A stretch of DNA of 64,000 nucleotides, taken from the NCBI GenBank assembly GCA_963775185.1, contig CAVZIE010000032.1, positions 868,001-932,000 on the forward strand. The letters run 5' to 3'. The notes beneath the pieces were generated by a model. It worked only from the letters and a program-made list of their open reading frames with translations, was not told the origin of the DNA and ran no database searches. Below are positions 35,632 to 44,017 of this stretch, piece after piece (positions within the stretch are counted from its first letter, which is position 1; every line of letters starts with the position of its first letter). The DNA comes from JAPSGB01 sp963775185 (GTDB lineage: Bacteria; Myxococcota_A; Polyangia; Polyangiales; Polyangiaceae). The translations under genes and the position numbers were made by a program.

Positions 35632-36729
35632 CTATTCGCGGATCTCTACAGTGCGGCGGCCGAGCATGTTCATGCGAGTCCGGCGGATCGTCGACGCTTC
35701 CGCCACGCGCCCGTCGTCGTAGCGGAAGCGCAGCGCGTCCTCCGGGCACTGGACGATACACGCGCCGCACTGGATGCACTGTTCCGGCCGCCGGATCTCG
35801 ACCTTGCGCCGCCGGCCGTTCATCGCCAGCACGTCGCGCGGACATACCTGCACACAGTCGGCGGCGCCCGTGCAGCGCTCTTCGACCAGCTCGACGTGCG
35901 CGGCGTTCCTGAAGGTATTGATGGTGCTGCCGTACCAGGGCGTCGTGCCGGCGAGATCGACGGACAGCACGGCCATGCACACCAGCGCTACGACGCCGGT
36001 CATCGCGAGCATCCCGGGCGCCACTGCGGACCACAAGGCGAGCACGCCGACGCCCGCGCCGAAGCCGAGGGCGGCGAAGAGCGCGAACACCGCGTAGCGC
36101 ACCCGCCCCTGGATCGGCAGCCACGGGAGCAAGGCGAAGATCCCGCCGACGCTCGCCGCGACGATCCCGCTCGCCGCCGCCGCTGCCGGCACGCCACCGA
36201 TCAACCCGGTCACGACGGCGGCGACTGCCGTCATCGGCACGCCCCACATCGCGGCCATTTCCAGGCGCTCCCACAGCGGAAAGCGCATGAAGCGCTCGCG
36301 CTTGTGCACGCGGCTGCCGCGCTCGAGGAACGCGGGCAGGTCCTCCAGCCGCGCCGGTCCCCAGCGCGTCGACCAGCCCGTCGCCTCCGTGATCGCGCGC
36401 CGCTCGACGCCGGTGGCGCAGAGCTGCGGCAAGACCAGCTCGCGATGGTCGACCCGCTCGTCGATGCCGGACGTGCGCAGCACGCCGATCACGTCGTGGT
36501 GCGTCAGGTGTCCGCCGCCGGCGGCGCACCACACGTTGATGCCCTTGCTGTTGGCGCACAAGAGCCACGCGTCGCGCCCCGTGAGCACGTCCTGCATGCG
36601 CTGCACCGTGAGCGTGAAGTTGCCAGTGAGCAACACTGGCGAGCTCCGTCCGGGGTTGCCGATCCGCAAGAGCCCCGTGGGCGCCCGGTGCGGCAGCATG
36701 CGAAGCGCGGTGTCGCGCACGTAGCTCAC
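35632..36729 (-). CDS. HgcAB-like fusion protein: corrinoid-binding membrane protein with ferredoxin domain
   Basis: A 365-residue protein from a GTG overlapping the upstream stop (GTGA). Residues 20-170 resemble HgcA, the mercury-methylation corrinoid protein: GLLRIGNPGRSSPVLLTGNF, DAWLLCANSKGINVWCAAGG and HRELVLPQLCATGVERRAIT. The cap-helix motif NVWCAAG is present with Cys68 as likely cobalt ligand, but Gly72 replaces the Lys usual in HgcA. About five membrane helices follow, as in HgcA. The C-terminus is HgcB-like: one complete cluster (CIQCGACIVQCP) and one lacking a cysteine (CTGAADCVQVCP). I recall 'HgcAB-like fusion' as a described family without proven Hg methylation. It is last in a TetR-methyltransferase operon. 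Confidence 0.85.
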   Translation of the reverse strand: MSYVRDTALRMLPHRAPTGLLRIGNPGRSSPVLLTGNFTLTVQRMQDVLTGRDAWLLCANSKGINVWCAAGGGHLTHHDVIGVLRTSGIDERVDHRELVLPQLCATGVERRAITEATGWSTRWGPARLEDLPAFLERGSRVHKRERFMRFPLWERLEMAAMWGVPMTAVAAVVTGLIGGVPAAAAASGIVAASVGGIFALLPWLPIQGRVRYAVFALFAALGFGAGVGVLALWSAVAPGMLAMTGVVALVCMAVLSVDLAGTTPWYGSTINTFRNAAHVELVEERCTGAADCVQVCPRDVLAMNGRRRKVEIRRPEQCIQCGACIVQCPEDALRFRYDDGRVAEASTIRRTRMNMLGRRTVEIRE

Positions 36730-37358
36730 GGCTTGCCTGCGTGGACGATGGCGAACGACCCGGACCAGAGCTGCTCTTGCTCCACGCGCTCGAAGCCGGC
36801 GGCGCGCACGCGCTCGGGCAGGTCCGCGACCGGACGCGTCGTGGTCTGGGTCATGACGTAGGTCGCCAGCGCCAGCGGCCAGCGCGCCACGCGATGCCAG
36901 GCTCGCGTCGCGATCTCGTCGCCGATGGCGAGTACGCCGCCGGGCACGAGGCGCGACCACGCCATCGATAGCGCGTAGCGCTGCTCGTCCGGCGACAGCT
37001 CGCTGAACGCCAGGCACGACACCACCGCGTCGAGGCTACCGGGCGCGAAGCGATCGCCGATCTCGGCGACGCCGAGCTCGAGCCACTCGACGCTCGCGCC
37101 ACCCGGCTTGCCCCGGGCGACCTCCAGCATGCCGGCGTCGATGTCGATGCCGGTGACGCGCGCGCCGCGGGCAGCGCACGCGAGCGACACGCCGCCCGTG
37201 CCGCAGCCGATGTCGAGCAGCCGCTTGCCCGGCGCTGCGGCAAGCTCCGCGATCCGCTCGTAGACGTCGTCGATGCGACCGCGCGACAGCAGGCGGATGC
37301 CGCGGTCGTAGCGTTCCGGCGTCGACTCCAGCACCTTCATCCAGACGAAGCTGCTCAT
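36726..37358 (-). CDS. Class I SAM-dependent methyltransferase, CpaM-like (corrinoid-protein-associated)
   Basis: A 210-residue protein. The SAM-binding motif is LLDIGCGTGGVSLACAARGA followed by RVTGIDIDAGMLEVARGK. Later motifs are SLDAVVSCLAFSELSPDEQR and LVPGGVLAIGDEI. The start at 37358 (MSSFVWMKVLESTPERYDRG) overlaps the tetR stop by ATGA, and its own stop overlaps the HgcAB-like gene by GTGA, so all three are translationally coupled. I recall a family named corrinoid protein-associated methyltransferase (CpaM) with this neighbourhood. The match is from memory and unverified. It may methylate, or accept methyl from, the corrinoid partner. The substrate is unknown. Confidence 0.8.
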   Translation of the reverse strand: MSSFVWMKVLESTPERYDRGIRLLSRGRIDDVYERIAELAAAPGKRLLDIGCGTGGVSLACAARGARVTGIDIDAGMLEVARGKPGGASVEWLELGVAEIGDRFAPGSLDAVVSCLAFSELSPDEQRYALSMAWSRLVPGGVLAIGDEIATRAWHRVARWPLALATYVMTQTTTRPVADLPERVRAAGFERVEQEQLWSGSFAIVHAGKP

Positions 37359-37954
37359 CTTGCCTGCGCTCCTTCCAGGAACGAGCTCGTCGCGAGCTCG
37401 GGGATCTCGTCCAACGTCGGCCACGCGCCGTCGCTGCCCCAGTGCTGCACGTACAGCAGCGTCAGCATGCCCACGAACATCAGCGCGAGCTGGATCGTGG
37501 GTCGATCGCCGCGGATGTCGCCGGCCGCGACGCCCTCGGCGATCACCGCCTCGACCCGCCCGATCCAGGGCGCGAGGTGCCGGATGATTGCGGGATACGT
37601 CTCCTGACGAAAGCTCATGGCCTCGCGCACGACGACCTTCGTGAAGTCCTCTTCCTCGCGCAGCACGGACACGTCCGCAGCGGCGAGTGCGACGAGTCGC
37701 TCGCGTGTCGAGCCCGTGTCGACCACCTGCGCGTAGCGCTCCGCCGCGCGCCGCGCCGCCTCGGCGATGACCTCGAAGAAGACGTGCTCCTTGGTGTCGA
37801 AGTAGTTGTAGAACGTGCCCTTCGCGACCCCGGCCGCCGTCGCGATGGCGTCCACGTTGGCCCCGGCCAGCCCGTGCCCGGCGAGGTGGCGCGCCGCCGC
37901 TTCGAGCAGCCGCCGCCGGGTGTCGGCCCTCGCTTCGTCGCTGATCCTGACCAT
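37355..37954 (-). CDS. TetR/AcrR-family transcriptional regulator
   Basis: A 199-residue protein starting MVRISDEARADTRRRLLEAA. The N-terminal HTH is ANVDAIATAAGVAKGTFYNY, a classic TetR recognition helix. The C-terminal helical ligand domain includes HLAPWIGRVEAVIAEGVAAG and LALMFVGMLTLLYVQ. The start at 37954 is chosen because the family usually begins P/V-R-I-S-D-E. An ATG at 37972 would place the palindrome inside the gene. It is first in the operon and probably represses it through the palindrome over its own start. Inducer unknown. Confidence 0.9.
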   Translation of the reverse strand: MVRISDEARADTRRRLLEAAARHLAGHGLAGANVDAIATAAGVAKGTFYNYFDTKEHVFFEVIAEAARRAAERYAQVVDTGSTRERLVALAAADVSVLREEEDFTKVVVREAMSFRQETYPAIIRHLAPWIGRVEAVIAEGVAAGDIRGDRPTIQLALMFVGMLTLLYVQHWGSDGAWPTLDEIPELATSSFLEGAQAR

Positions 37955-37972
37955 GACTGACTGGTCAGTCAT
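37953..37972. promoter_or_regulatory. TetR operator palindrome
   Basis: ATGACTGACTGGTCAGTCAT has perfect 9-base arms around TG. It overlaps the tetR start codon and a -10-like TTATAT (about 37970-37975 on the minus strand). The arm TGACTGAC is a common type of TetR-family half-site. Binding would block the promoter of the whole operon. Confidence 0.7.
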
Positions 37973-38029
37973 ATAAGTCGCGAAGCGCACGCCGTCAACC
38001 ATTGGCGACCAATCCGGCGTGGACGCGGG

Positions 38030-38992
38030 CTATGCCCGCCGCTGCACGACCATCTTGCGCGGCACCTGACCGCTCTGCTCCAGAAGCTTCTTCGCTTCCT
38101 TCTGCAGCAGCGGGTGCGTCTTCTTCATCATGAACCCGCCGAGCAGGCGCACGTCCTGCTCGAGCAGCTTGCGCAGCGCGCGGCGCATCATCTGGTTGTT
38201 GCTCGCGTGCGCGCCGGCGTACGCCCGCGCGCGGTAGAGCTGCGCCTTGAGCTGCTCGTACTCGCCGTCCTCGGGATCGAAGAGCTCGAGCGTGTCGATC
38301 GCCTTCTTCGACTGGCCGCTACGCGCCCACGCCTCGCTCACCACGGAGGCGAGCATCGCGCGCGTCTTGGCGTCCTGGTGCCGCTTGAGCTCGATGTTGT
38401 CGGCGAGCTGACGTGCCAGACTCACCTCCCCGAGCATCAAGTGGATCATCGCGCGCTGTGCCCGGGCCTCGTCGGCGACCGGCGCCATCACGCGTTCGAG
38501 ATCGATCGTCTCGAGCGTCGCGAGGGCCTTTCGCGGATCGTCCTGCATCTCCAGCTGCGCCTTCGCGAAGATCGCCGCCGTGTCCTTCTTCTTCTTCGAA
38601 TCGAGCTCCGCCAGCGCCGCCTTGCGGTCCTCCGCCGTCTCGACCTTGCTCAGGAGGTTGGCGACGCCGCGCGCGCGGTTCGCCTGGCGCACCGCCCAGA
38701 ACACGAGACCCGCGGCAGCCAACGTGATCACGGCCGGCACCGAGAGCGAGATCGCCTTCGTGGTCGAGCTCTGCGAGACGCCGGCGATCAGCGCCCCGAG
38801 CAGCCACACCGCGGCCACCGGAATGCCCAGCCGCAGCCCCAGACTCTTGAGCTGCGCGCGCCCCAGCGGGTCGGGCACCTCCGAAGGCTTGGCGACCACC
38901 GGCTGCTTCAGCGCCTTGCGCTTGTCCTTGGCGTCCTGGGCCGACTCCTGCCGCGCCGCGGCGCGCTTCAGCTTGCGGGCTTCCTTGGCCAC
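38030..38992 (-). CDS. Hypothetical membrane protein with TPR-like helices
   Basis: A 320-residue protein with a very basic, Lys/Ala/Gln-rich start (KLKRAAARQESAQDAKDKRK). Two adjacent membrane helices follow (LGIPVAAVWLLGALIAGVSQ and VPAVITLAAAGLVFWAV). A cytosolic helical region of about 190 residues has TPR-like pairs (RAQRAMIHLMLGEVSLARQL, AWARSGQSKKAIDTLELFDP), ending in a basic tail. I do not recognise a named family. It is upstream of the AI-2E transporter gene with a 33-base gap to its left neighbour's stop. Confidence 0.7.
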   Translation of the reverse strand: MAKEARKLKRAAARQESAQDAKDKRKALKQPVVAKPSEVPDPLGRAQLKSLGLRLGIPVAAVWLLGALIAGVSQSSTTKAISLSVPAVITLAAAGLVFWAVRQANRARGVANLLSKVETAEDRKAALAELDSKKKKDTAAIFAKAQLEMQDDPRKALATLETIDLERVMAPVADEARAQRAMIHLMLGEVSLARQLADNIELKRHQDAKTRAMLASVVSEAWARSGQSKKAIDTLELFDPEDGEYEQLKAQLYRARAYAGAHASNNQMMRRALRKLLEQDVRLLGGFMMKKTHPLLQKEAKKLLEQSGQVPRKMVVQRRA

Positions 38993-39025
38993 GGCGGCGC
39001 TATAGCACGGAATCGGGCGCCGCTC

Positions 39026-40318
39026 TCAGCGCGCGGCGGCCGGCGGGGGCCGGAGCGAGTCCGGTCCGGTGTCGGGGAGTGACTGGAAGCGGAAATGCTG
39101 GAACAGGCTCTGCACGATGCTGAGCGCCGGGACGGCCAGCAGCGCACCCCATAGCCCGAAGCGGTGCTCGCCGACGATCAACGCGAACACGACCAGCACC
39201 GGGTGGATCTTCGCCGCGGCGCCGATGATCTTCGGGTTCAGCAGGTTCGCCTCGATCTGGTGGATGCCGATCACCCACAGCAGCACCCAGAGCGCGGTCC
39301 AGAAGTTCTGGGTCAGTCCGATCAGCACCACCGGAACCGAGCTCAGGATCGATCCGAAGATCGGAACCAGACTCATGATGCCGGCGATGATCGCCATCAC
39401 CGGCCAGTACTTCAGCCCGAACAGCCAGAAGCCGACGGCGGACAACACGCCGTTGACCACGCAGATCAACAGCTGTCCACGCACCACACCGGCGAGCCCG
39501 CGATCGATCCGGTGAAGCAGCCGGTCGAAGCTGGGACGCGATCGCCCCGGCGCGAGCGAGCGCAGGAACAGGACGATCTGCTCGCGAGTGAGCATCAGGT
39601 AGGCCGCCACCATCAGCATCGTGACGAGCAGGAAGACCCCGCGCGCGATCCGGCTGACGATGACCTGGCCCAGCTTGATCACGTCGAGCGCGTTGCGCTT
39701 CACGTAGAGGATCGTGCTGTCGGTCCACTCGGAGACGAGATTGCCGATGCTGAACTTGGCCTCCGGCGTGGGCCGATACGGCACGATGCGCCAGCGCTTG
39801 GGACTCTCCTGCACGACGTCCACGCCCGACCCGAGCTCCACGCCGTAGGAGCCGTCCTTCTGCTGCTTGATCTCGAACGCCGGCGACGGCTCGTGCTTCG
39901 CCACTTTCCGTTCCGCGCCGCGCTGCTGCGTGAGGCCCTGGACCCAGTTGTCGACGCGCGGCCCCCACTTGCCGGCCAGATCGCGCGCGAGCGTGGGCGC
40001 GTCCTTGGCGAAGCGCGCCGTCTCGTCGTAGATCCGCGGCGCGATCGCCGCCACGCCGAGATAGATGCTCGAGATCGTGAGCACGTACACGATGATGATC
40101 GACAGGCTCCGCGGAACCCGGAGCCGCTCCACCAGTGCGACCGCCGGCGTCAGCACGTAGGCCAGGACCGCTGCCAGGATGAACGGCAGCAGCACCGCGC
40201 TCGCGAACCAGCCGATGGCGACGACGACCAGCGCGCTGACGCCGAGGAAGATCACGCGCTGGCGCGTCCATCCCACGCCGCTCTGCGGCGAGTCGTCGAT
40301 GATCAGCGGCTCCTTCAA
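39026..40318 (-). CDS. AI-2E family (PerM-like) transporter
   Basis: A 430-residue inner-membrane protein. N-terminal helices (VIFLGVSALVVVAIGWFASA, PFILAAVLAYVLTP) and a conserved block EQIVLFLRSLAPGRSRPSFD, LLHRIDRGLAGVVRGQLLIC, followed by LVPIFGSILSSVPVVLIGL and IHQIEANLLNPKIIGAAAKI, HPVLVVFALIVG, match the AI-2E/PerM family. An additional polar segment of about 100 residues (residues 95-190) lies after the second helix pair. Members export small molecules or ions, and substrates are mostly unproven. The start ATG overlaps the stop of the HIT gene by ATGA, so they are co-translated. Confidence 0.88.
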   Translation of the reverse strand: MKEPLIIDDSPQSGVGWTRQRVIFLGVSALVVVAIGWFASAVLLPFILAAVLAYVLTPAVALVERLRVPRSLSIIIVYVLTISSIYLGVAAIAPRIYDETARFAKDAPTLARDLAGKWGPRVDNWVQGLTQQRGAERKVAKHEPSPAFEIKQQKDGSYGVELGSGVDVVQESPKRWRIVPYRPTPEAKFSIGNLVSEWTDSTILYVKRNALDVIKLGQVIVSRIARGVFLLVTMLMVAAYLMLTREQIVLFLRSLAPGRSRPSFDRLLHRIDRGLAGVVRGQLLICVVNGVLSAVGFWLFGLKYWPVMAIIAGIMSLVPIFGSILSSVPVVLIGLTQNFWTALWVLLWVIGIHQIEANLLNPKIIGAAAKIHPVLVVFALIVGEHRFGLWGALLAVPALSIVQSLFQHFRFQSLPDTGPDSLRPPPAAAR

Positions 40319-40824
40319 GCGGCCGGCTCCGTGTGCAGCGCCTCGAAGTGCGGCGCCAGGTGGTCCCAGGTCGCTTCCAGGTACTCGTGCATCACGCGCA
40401 CGTCACCGATGACGGGCATGAAGTTGTTGTCGCCGTTCCAGCGCGGAACGAGATGCACGTGCACGTGCTCCGCGATGCCCGCGCCGGCGGCGGCGCCGAG
40501 ATTCACGCCGAGGTTGACGCCCGCGCAGTCCGTCGCGGCGCGCAGGCTCGTCAGCGCCGCCCGCACCAGCCTGAACAGCGCGTCGTACTCGCCCGGATCC
40601 AGCGCGGCGAGATCGCTCTCGTGCCGCGTCGGGACAACCAGCAGGTGCCCGCCGGTGTAGGGGTACTTGTTCAGCACCACGTAGGCGTGCGGCTGGCGCG
40701 CGAGCAGTCGCGTGGTGCGCGCGCGCTCCGCGCCGACGTAGCCGCACAGCACGCAGCCCCTCCGCTCCTCCACCGGGCGCCGGATGAACTCCATGCGCCA
40801 CGGAGCCCACACACGATGCGTCAT
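40315..40824 (-). CDS. HIT-family nucleotide hydrolase/transferase
   Basis: A 169-residue cytosolic protein. The histidine triad is HVHVHLVPRWNGD. Earlier motifs include MTHRVWAPWRMEFIRR, CVLC, and VVLNKYPYTGGHLLVVPTRH. The MTHRVWAPWRMEF start is typical of the AP4A-phosphorylase-like HIT branch. It probably hydrolyses dinucleoside polyphosphates or AMP esters. The ATG at 40824 is chosen since the N-terminal motif begins there; the longer frame upstream is Arg-rich noise from the rpsA 3' end. It lies downstream of rpsA across a REP-type hairpin. Confidence 0.88.
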   Translation of the reverse strand: MTHRVWAPWRMEFIRRPVEERRGCVLCGYVGAERARTTRLLARQPHAYVVLNKYPYTGGHLLVVPTRHESDLAALDPGEYDALFRLVRAALTSLRAATDCAGVNLGVNLGAAAGAGIAEHVHVHLVPRWNGDNNFMPVIGDVRVMHEYLEATWDHLAPHFEALHTEPAA

Positions 40825-40843
40825 CTTGATCCCCGGCCCGCGC

Positions 40844-40881
40844 GGATTCCGCGCCGGACAGACATCCTCCGTCCGGCGCGG
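40844..40881. terminator. REP-type hairpin after rpsA
   Basis: CCGCGCCGGAC (40849-40859) and GTCCGGCGCGG (40871-40881) form a perfect 11-base stem 14 bases past the rpsA stop. The left arm extends as GGATTCCGCGCC, part of the dispersed element. It is likely to end or attenuate the rpsA message. Confidence 0.6.
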
Positions 40882-40894
40882 TCCGTTGCTTGCT

Positions 40895-42739
40895 TCACTC
40901 GTCTTCGGACGAAGCGTCGCTCGCGGGCTCGTCGCTAGCGGCTTCCTCGCTGGCAGCTTCTTCGCTCGCCGGCGCTTCCGCCGGCGCCGCTTCCGCCGGC
41001 GCCGGTTCCGCGGCGCCACCGGCCATGCTCTGGAGCTTGTCGCCGAGCTTCTCCTTGAGCAGATCGCCGAGGGTGGCGGTCTTGCCGTGGGCCTCGCGCT
41101 TGAGCGCGTTCAACTGATCGGCCTGCGGGCTCTCGCCCGGGTTGCGCATCGTCATCGTGATGCGGCGATCCATCGTGTCGACGTTGGCGATCTCGGCCTT
41201 GGCGACGTCGCCGGCCTTGAGCGTCGTGTTCGCCGGGATCTCGCCGGCGGGGATCAGCGCGTCGATGCCTTCCTCGATGCGGACGAAGGCACCGTAGTCG
41301 GTGGCGCTGAGCACGGTGACCTCGCTCACGACCGTGCCGGGCTTGTACTTCTCGAGCACGATGCCCCAGGGGTCGTCCCAGAGCTGCTTCACGCCCAGAC
41401 TGACCTTCTTCTCGTCGTGGTTGATCGAGAGGATGATGGCCTCGACGTCGTCGCCCTTGTTGTACAGGTCGGCGGGGTTGTTGACCTTGACCGTCCAGGA
41501 CAGGTCCGTCTTGTGGACCATGCCGTCGACGCCTTCCTCGATGCCGACGAACACGCCGTAGTCGGTGATCGAGCGGACCTTGCCGCCGATCTTGTCGCCC
41601 GGCTTGTACTTGTCCGTGAACAGCGACCAGGGATCGGGCTCGAGCTGCTTGAGACCGAGGCTGATGCGCTTGGCCTGGGAGTCGACCTCGAGCACCTGGC
41701 ACTCGATGTCCTGACCCACCTCGAGCAGCTTCGACGGATGCTTGACCTTCTTCGTCCAGCTCATCTCGCTGACGTGGATCAGGCCCTCGACGCCCGGCTC
41801 CAGCTCCACGAAGGCGCCGTAATCGGTGAGGCTCATCACCTTGCCGCGGACGCGCTTGCCGAGCGGATACGCCTCCTCGGCGTGGTTCCACGGGTCTTCC
41901 TGCGTCTGCTTCAGACCCAGGCTGACGCGCTCCGTCTCGGCGTTGTACTTGAGCACCTTGACGGTGACCTCGTCGCCGACCTTGAACACCTCGCTCGGGT
42001 GGTTCACGCGGCCCCACGACATGTCCGTGATGTGGAGCAGGCCGTCGATGCCACCAAGATCGACGAACGCGCCGTACTCGGTGAGGTTCTTGATCGTGCC
42101 GGTGAGGACCTGACCCTCTTCCAGCGTCTTCAAGGTCTTCTGCTTCATCTCGTCGCGCTCCTTTTCGAGGAGCACGCGACGCGACAGCACGATGTTGCCG
42201 CGCTTCTTGTTGAATTTGATGACCTTGAACTCGTACGTCTGGCCGATCAGCTTCTCCAGGTTGCGGATCGGCCGCAGGTCCACCTGGGAGCCGGGCAGGA
42301 ACGCCTTGACGCCGCCCTTGATCGTGACCGAGAGGCCGCCCTTCACACGCTGGCTGATGGTGCCTTCGATGATCTCGTCGCGCTCGCATGCGCTGGAGAT
42401 CTCGTCCCACACCTTCATGCGGTCGGCCTTCTCCTTCGAAACGGAGATCAGACCGTCGTCGCTCTCGCGGCTCTCGATGAAGACGTCGACCTTGTCGCCG
42501 GCCTTCACACCCACCTGACCGTGCGCGTCCGTGAACTCCGACAGCGGAATCACGCCCTCGCTCTTGCCCCCGATATCGATGATCGCCATGTCGTGGCTGA
42601 TCTGCACCACGACGCCCGTGACAATCTGCCCCTCCCCTCCGAGCTCGAGCCCGCCGGTACCGGCTTCGCTCGCTTCGAACAAGGCAGCGAAGCCGCCCTG
42701 GTTGGTGGTGGGGTTGGGAGTGGTCTGAGTGTCGGACAT
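40895..42739 (-). CDS. rpsA: 30S ribosomal protein S1
   Basis: A 614-residue protein with six S1 OB-fold repeats, recognised by recurring blocks such as GVIPLSEF, GAFVDLGGIDGLLHITDMSW, GAFVELEPGVEGLIHVSEMS and GVFVGIEEGVDGMVHKTDLS, each followed by a KRISLGLKQ-type strand. It has an additional Ala/Glu/Ser-rich acidic tail of about 40 residues. S1 binds mRNA at the 30S subunit to aid initiation. The start at 42739 (MSDTQTTPNPTTNQGGFAAL) is preceded by CGGAGG; an upstream ATG at 42853 gives only basic noise. It is the last gene of the pheA-hisC-aroA-cmk cluster direction. Confidence 0.97.
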   Translation of the reverse strand: MSDTQTTPNPTTNQGGFAALFEASEAGTGGLELGGEGQIVTGVVVQISHDMAIIDIGGKSEGVIPLSEFTDAHGQVGVKAGDKVDVFIESRESDDGLISVSKEKADRMKVWDEISSACERDEIIEGTISQRVKGGLSVTIKGGVKAFLPGSQVDLRPIRNLEKLIGQTYEFKVIKFNKKRGNIVLSRRVLLEKERDEMKQKTLKTLEEGQVLTGTIKNLTEYGAFVDLGGIDGLLHITDMSWGRVNHPSEVFKVGDEVTVKVLKYNAETERVSLGLKQTQEDPWNHAEEAYPLGKRVRGKVMSLTDYGAFVELEPGVEGLIHVSEMSWTKKVKHPSKLLEVGQDIECQVLEVDSQAKRISLGLKQLEPDPWSLFTDKYKPGDKIGGKVRSITDYGVFVGIEEGVDGMVHKTDLSWTVKVNNPADLYNKGDDVEAIILSINHDEKKVSLGVKQLWDDPWGIVLEKYKPGTVVSEVTVLSATDYGAFVRIEEGIDALIPAGEIPANTTLKAGDVAKAEIANVDTMDRRITMTMRNPGESPQADQLNALKREAHGKTATLGDLLKEKLGDKLQSMAGGAAEPAPAEAAPAEAPASEEAASEEAASDEPASDASSEDE

Positions 42740-42912
42740 GGATCGATTCGGTGCCTCCGTGAAAGGATCGAGAGCGCGGGCGCGACAGCGGGGCTGCCTC
42801 CGGACGGACTTCGACGCTTGCGCCACGCCTCGGGAGCGCGTCAGGTAGCGCACGGACCACCTCCCGTCAAACGCAAAACCCCGGGGAACGCGCCGGAGTC
42901 AGAGGCGGGAGG

Positions 42913-43917
42913 TCAGGGCTTTGCCGGTCCGGCGCGGCCGGCGGCGCGGGCCGGGGGCGTCCCGGTCCAGCCGCGGATCGCGCTCTCGACCACGCCGGCG
43001 GCCATCATCAGGTCGGCCGGCTGCCAGGCGGCGTGGATCTCCACGTCCCTGCCCGCCGCGGCCACGGTCGCCTTGTCCAGCGCGGCGCTCTGGCCGGCGG
43101 AGCCGGCCACGGCGCTCTTCGCCAGCGCGGCGATGACCGTCCGCATCGCGGCCTGCACCTTGCCCGGGTCCGCGCCGGACGGCAGCCCGACGTGGACCGT
43201 CCCCTCGATCGCGTCGCGTCCGAGCTCGACCCGCCCGACCAGGGCGCCGAGCGGGCCGGGGTCCGGCGCGCCCCCCGCCTGGGCCACGCTGCGGGCGAGG
43301 CCACCGTCCACGTAGAAGCTCGCGGCGCTGTCCTTGGCGAGTCCGAGGCGCCGCCAGGTGCCGCCGTCGGGCAGCGCCGCCGCCAGCTCGGCGGCGCTCG
43401 ACGCCAACACGAGCGAGCCGTCGTCCGCCTGGCCCAGCGCCTCGCCGGACGGTGCGACGAGCGTGCCGCGATCGTCGGAAAGCTTCCAGCCCACGCCGTC
43501 GTCGCGGAGCACGTCCCCGACGACGCCGACCGCGCCTTGCTGCGGGAACTTGCCGGCAAGCACCACGACCCAGTCTTGCCAGGTGCGTCCCCGCGCCGCG
43601 GCGACCTCCCGCAGATCGAATCCCAGGTTCAGTCCCTGCTCGCGCATCCGATCGAGGCGTCCGGGGCCGGGCTTCTGTCCGATCTCGTCGATCAGCGGGA
43701 TCAGGTGCTTGCGCAGCGGGTCGAACAGCTTGACGTGCTCGACCTGCACCACGATCGCCGCCGTCGTGTCCGGCGGCAGGTGCGCCATCGCCACGCGCTC
43801 GTAGCGGATGAAGCGCACGTAGCCGTAGACGACGACGATCACGAGCAGCACTGTCGTCGCGATCAGGCCGGTCGCGACGAAGCGCCAGGGAACGGGAGTC
43901 CGGGTGCGCGGCGGCAT
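42913..43917 (-). CDS. Membrane-anchored hypothetical protein
   Basis: A 334-residue protein with one N-terminal helix (FVATGLIATTVLLVIVVVYG), so most of it is periplasmic. The rest resembles the substrate-binding-like lipoproteins found further up this cluster: repeated alpha/beta blocks such as AIVVQVEHVKLFDPLRKHLI, WQDWVVVLAGKFPQ and GSLVLASSAAELAAALPDGG. No catalytic motif is visible. Its C-terminal codons overlap a REP-like copy (42922-42937). It may be a paralogue of the lipoproteins at 44516 and 47498, judged only by similar style. Confidence 0.65.
   Translation of the reverse strand: MPPRTRTPVPWRFVATGLIATTVLLVIVVVYGYVRFIRYERVAMAHLPPDTTAAIVVQVEHVKLFDPLRKHLIPLIDEIGQKPGPGRLDRMREQGLNLGFDLREVAAARGRTWQDWVVVLAGKFPQQGAVGVVGDVLRDDGVGWKLSDDRGTLVAPSGEALGQADDGSLVLASSAAELAAALPDGGTWRRLGLAKDSAASFYVDGGLARSVAQAGGAPDPGPLGALVGRVELGRDAIEGTVHVGLPSGADPGKVQAAMRTVIAALAKSAVAGSAGQSAALDKATVAAAGRDVEIHAAWQPADLMMAAGVVESAIRGWTGTPPARAAGRAGPAKP
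42922..42937. repeat. REP-like element overlapping a gene 3' end
   Basis: TGCCGGTCCGGCGCGG, an exact core copy, encodes the last residues of the membrane-anchored protein. Confidence 0.6.
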
Positions 43918-44017
43918 CGAGGCGGGACCGTACCCCGGATCACGCCGACGCGCGCATCAAGTCGAGCAGCGGTGCGTCGGGCGCGGCGCGGCGGCTCGCG
44001 CCGCCCACGGGCGCCCA

